This document shows positions 60,901 through 64,000 of a stretch of 64,000 nt of DNA, in pieces. Source of the DNA: Cyclospora cayetanensis. Its lineage: Eukaryota; Apicomplexa; Conoidasida; Eucoccidiorida; Eimeriidae. The notes beneath the pieces are model-generated. The model did no database searches. It saw only the letters and a program-made list of their open reading frames with translations, and had not been told where the DNA came from. A program made the translations under genes and the position numbers. Where the stretch lies: contig NW_020312381.1 of NCBI RefSeq assembly GCF_002999335.1, positions 62,001-126,000 of the forward strand. Reading direction: 5' to 3'. How positions within the stretch are numbered: position 1 is the stretch's first letter; each line of letters begins with the position of its first letter.

Positions 60901-63900
60901 GTGCAGCGCGTTGAGTCTGAGGGAAAGACGGAAGGCGTGTGGATGTCTGCCGTGGAGGCGGAGGGTGACAAGGACAATCTGGTGTATCTTGTTCTCGATT
61001 TTGAAGGCATCGGGTCGGTGTTGTTTTGCCGCTTCGCGGCGCCTCATTTACCCCTTTTTTCGCGTTTCCCGGGGAGCACCTGCCCTCTCCCTTCCCCCCT
61101 TTCTTCCTGCCCCAACCTGCAGGTGATCCTTTTCGCTGCTCTCAAGCGTTCTGAGCCCTTCAGTGCTGCCTCCGTCTGCGAGTGCTCTATGCCTCCGTGC
61201 ACAGCAGTAAAAGAAAAAGCGTCGAGCATGACCAACGCCTCTTCACCCTTGCTCTGCTGGTGTCGCATTTCCTGGTCTTCGTTACCAGGGGCGCTGTAGA
61301 CAGCGACACCCTCTTCAGCTTGGCGTCGGTGAGCTGCGTAGAAGTAAATTAACAGAGACCGCTTTTTGCATGCGTGTGTGCATCTGCCGCTGTCTCTTTG
61401 AGTCCCTCCATTTCGGCCCTCTGGCGGCGTCATACGTGGGCTCCCCACGTATCACGCAAAATTCAGGGGTGTTTTGGAATCTGGGGGGAGGGGGGAAATG
61501 GTCAGTTTCGCTGACAAGCAGAGCCGCCACGCGTCTCTTCCTTCGCCTCAGCGCACTCTTCTGCACAAAAGTTTCTGCATGTAAATTGCAGGCTTCTGCA
61601 TGGACTCAGCGGCTGCGCGTCACGCACGGCGGTGGAGCAGATCGCCAAGCACAAAAGCCGCCGACTCCCAGCAGTCATGGAGTCTCCCCTGCATCTCCCA
61701 ATGCGAAGGGCAAGCCTGACGCTGCCTCTTCCTCAAAGGCAGGCTTAGGTTAGTCTGAGTCGGTGGTACACTCGAAGGCCTTTTCGAGTTTGTTTGCAAG
61801 GGGCTTCTCGGATGCGTGGTGTCTTGCCGATTTCGCTCTCCTAAAGGAGCGCGAGATGCCTGTCTCTCGCGTTTCCTCTGCACCGAGTCTTTGAAAGCTG
61901 CATGATCTACATATTACTATATTATATAGATATTTATGTCTATCTATTGAGTTGTTGGACAGATAGAGATAAAGAGAAACCCCGTGACGGTAGCGTAGCG
62001 GCGCGGTTGCGTGGTCCATGGAGGCGTATATCTTTCGTTCTTTGTGGAGGATTGCTCGAGGGCTGAGGCTTCGCAAAGAGCTTTATACTTCTATGGTTTG
62101 CTTTCTTCTGTGCATGCGCGTGCCTGCGTATATGGCGATAGGTGCGCATGTCTGCGCAGCAGTATTTCTTGCAGGTCCCCGTGAGAGGTCATTTCGGGGC
62201 TGAAGCGCCTTGTGGTGTGTGCATTTGTGTAAATGCGTGTGCATCTGTGTGAATGCGTGTGCATCTGTGTGAATGTGTGTGCATGCATGTGTGTGTGCAT
62301 GTATATATGTATGCATTCGTGTGCATGTGTGTGCATGTATGTATGCGTGCATTTGTGTGCATGTGTGTGCATTTGTGTGCATGTGTGTGTCCATGTGTGA
62401 ATGTGTGCATTTGTGTGAATGTGTGTGCATCTGTGTGAATGTGTGTGCATGTATGTGTGTGTGCATGCATGTGTGTGTGCATGTATATATGTATGCATTT
62501 GTGTGCATGTGTGTGCATGTATGTAGGTGTGCATGTATATATGAGTGCATTTGTGTGAATGTGAGTGCATGTATGTGCATTTGTGTGTGCATTTGTGTAA
62601 GTATGTGCATTTGTGTGTGTATGTGCATTTGTGTGAGCGTGTGTGTATGTATGTGTGTGTGGCATTTTTGGTGTTGCGGATTTGCAGCAGCAGGGACCTC
62701 CGCGGGGGGGGGGGGCACCTGGAGGGCTCCCGCCCTGCTGTGGGTTCTTCAAGACTTCAACATGTCGATGGTCGACGAGCAGCAGAATCCGCTGACTGCT
62801 GGAGATTATTTGGAGGCTTTGTTGGCGTTGAGTGTGTCTCGCGACGTGCGTGGCTTTAGCCAATTGGCAGCAGGCCTGGAAAGCCCCCAAATTCGCATGG
62901 CGCGGCAAGAGGTCTCTGAGTTGTTCGGGGGAGATCGCGACTGCGTTGCTTTACCCTCTCCGCTTGGATTTTATGCCCCTGCTGGTCAGAGTTCGCCTTC
63001 AGGCCAGGCTTCGGCAAGGGCGCTGGAGGCTGTCAGCGTTTCGGAGTTTGTTCCACTGTATCAGCGACGGCTTGCGCAGCTGCGGTGTCGCGTCTTTCGC
63101 GATTGCAAGGGGAGGGCGCTTGACGGAACTGCGCTTACTGGCTTGGCTCTCACGCGAATTCTGGAAAAGCTTGTGGAAGGCATCAACGGCGGGGAAATCC
63201 CGGAGAGCGTGCGGCTCCTGGGGTCCATTCAACACGATGAATGCCGACGCTGGAAGCAAGTCTGCGAAGAAGCGTTCACGAAAGAGCTCAGAGACACCTT
63301 TCAAGCGAAGCTGCCCATTCCCTCCAAGGAGCTCCAAGAGGGAGCAGAGAGCTTGCAGCGCAAGTATTCTCACCATTTCAAGATCCACGCAATTGGTCAG
63401 TCGTTGTTCGGAGGGGCTTTGTGTGGCAGCCCCGCGCATGCAGGGGGCCAGGGGACGCGTGGCGACGTGCATGCGTTTTTTTAAATTGCTGAGCGCTGTA
63501 CAGCCCACTGCGTGAGGGCATAGGGAGACAGAGCAGGAGGATAGGGTGCACAAAGAAGGTATGCACAACGCAAAGGTGGATGGGTGTTTTGTCTCGACGA
63601 CGCTGCAGGTGTTTGATGCTGCTTTGCGTGCTGCATCTGTGTGTCTGTGTTTGCGGGATGCGGGGGCAAAAATTTACACAATCAGGTGATGATGAAGTCC
63701 TCCGCCACTACAAGACACAACTGAAAGAAAAACTGCGTCGCATCACTGACAGAGCGTTGGAAGAAAACGAAGTGCGTTCTTCTTGGCCAGCAACGGAGAG
63801 CCGCGCTTTTTCAACGTCCCCATACAGCGATCGGGATAGTCACATAGATAGTTAGATAGAAAGAGAAAGAGAGAGAGACGAAGAGTGCTGCCCTGCGCGC

Positions 63901-64000
63901 TTGCCATGGGGAGTTACATGAGATTCATATATGTATATATGCATGTATATGCGCATGCTTGCTGCACTGTGGTACTGTGGAGAGAAGCCTTTCGCGGTTT
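57983..64000 (+). CDS. GBP-fold large GTPase with long N-terminal extension (incomplete at window end)
   Basis: Firm exons are 57983-58610, 58772-58894, 59142-59219, 59654-59982 and 60145-60205, with an exon from 60469. Further exons lie near 60826-61015, 61220-61328, 61592-61750 and 62694-63394. One from about 63686 continues past 64000. About 400 residues (disordered, with AYANSYVVTKEGEV) precede the GTPase domain. Motifs: P-loop GELQTGKS (about residues 429-436), KTEGVWM as the T/GIW switch region, DFEGIG as the DxEG motif, RLFTLALLVSHFLVF, and ALLWVLQDFNMSMVDE as the G4 RD-type motif. The downstream helical part includes IPESVRLLGSIQHDECRRWK. GBPs and atlastins hydrolyse GTP and remodel membranes. 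The P-loop Arg of GBPs is Gln here, and the RD motif reads QD. The start of exon 2 could be 58817 instead. Confidence 0.82.
58990..59095. repeat. CACAGA microsatellite in GBP-like gene intron
   Basis: Imperfect CACAGACACAGAC units between exons ending at 58894 and starting at 59142. Confidence 0.88.
59335..59548. repeat. Pyrimidine-rich CCTCCTCTTTTACCC minisatellite in GBP-like gene intron
   Basis: About ten imperfect units of CTCCTCTTTTACCCATTT-like sequence, between exons 59142-59219 and 59654-59982. It forms a very long polypyrimidine stretch upstream of the acceptor at 59653. Confidence 0.88.
62215..62668. repeat. TGTGTGCATGTGTGAATG microsatellite in GBP-like gene intron
   Basis: About 450 bp of TGTGTGCATTTGTGTGAATG-like units with a higher-order repeat near 62280-62330 and 62450-62510. 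It lies directly upstream of the exon that encodes the G4 motif. Cys/Val/Met-rich plus and His/Thr-rich minus frames across it are artefacts. Confidence 0.92.

Noticed and set aside
1..64000. tRNA, rRNA or other structural RNA genes
   Set aside because: Scanned by eye for T-loop-like GGTTCGAATCC and cloverleaf patterns on both strands; nothing convincing. A covariance-model search would be decisive.

Overview
The window is nuclear DNA of an apicomplexan parasite, most likely a coccidian close to Eimeria. Genes are split by many GT-AG introns. Recognisable products include a plasmepsin/ASP-type aspartyl protease, an ApiAT-type transporter, TRAPPC8, PRELI, a SET methyltransferase and a GBP-fold GTPase. 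CAG/CTG runs encode polyglutamine, polyserine and polyalanine, and TGCATGC motifs are frequent. Genus is an inference; the sequence alone does not prove it.

Layout. From 1 to about 28 kb the DNA is repeat-poor. It holds a multi-pass membrane protein (+, 2317-4805), a PRELI-domain protein (+, 7360-9808), a decayed Ty3/gypsy element (-, about 13.3-16.5 kb), a nine-exon aspartyl protease (+, 18068-21674), a putative secreted jelly-roll protein (-, 23746-22725), a SET/Rubisco-LSMT methyltransferase (-, 26284-23900) and a FAM136A-like protein (+, 26739-27419). From 28.1 to 44.2 kb one gene, TRAPPC8/Trs85 (-), fills a repeat-rich block whose introns are packed with microsatellites and minisatellites. 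From 44.2 to 58 kb the DNA is again repeat-poor, with a single-exon ApiAT-type transporter (-, 50728-49163) and a second decayed gypsy element of the same family (-, about 52.8-55.5 kb). From 58 kb to the end, another repeat-rich block carries a GBP-like large GTPase (+) that runs off the window.

The genes are unrelated housekeeping, trafficking and secretory functions, as expected for a eukaryotic chromosome; there is no operon logic. The SET and FAM136A genes are divergent with 454 bp between start codons. FAM136A and TRAPPC8 converge. The protease and the jelly-roll gene converge.

I rebuilt splice structures by hand from reading-frame continuity, GT/AG sites and family conservation. Exons given with exact coordinates keep phase across every junction; those marked approximate do not. 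The most unusual structures are a four-copy tandem duplication of an exon end with its splice donor inside TRAPPC8, a 151-bp duplication of a splice acceptor in the protease gene, and changed motif residues in the GTPase, SET and protease active sites.
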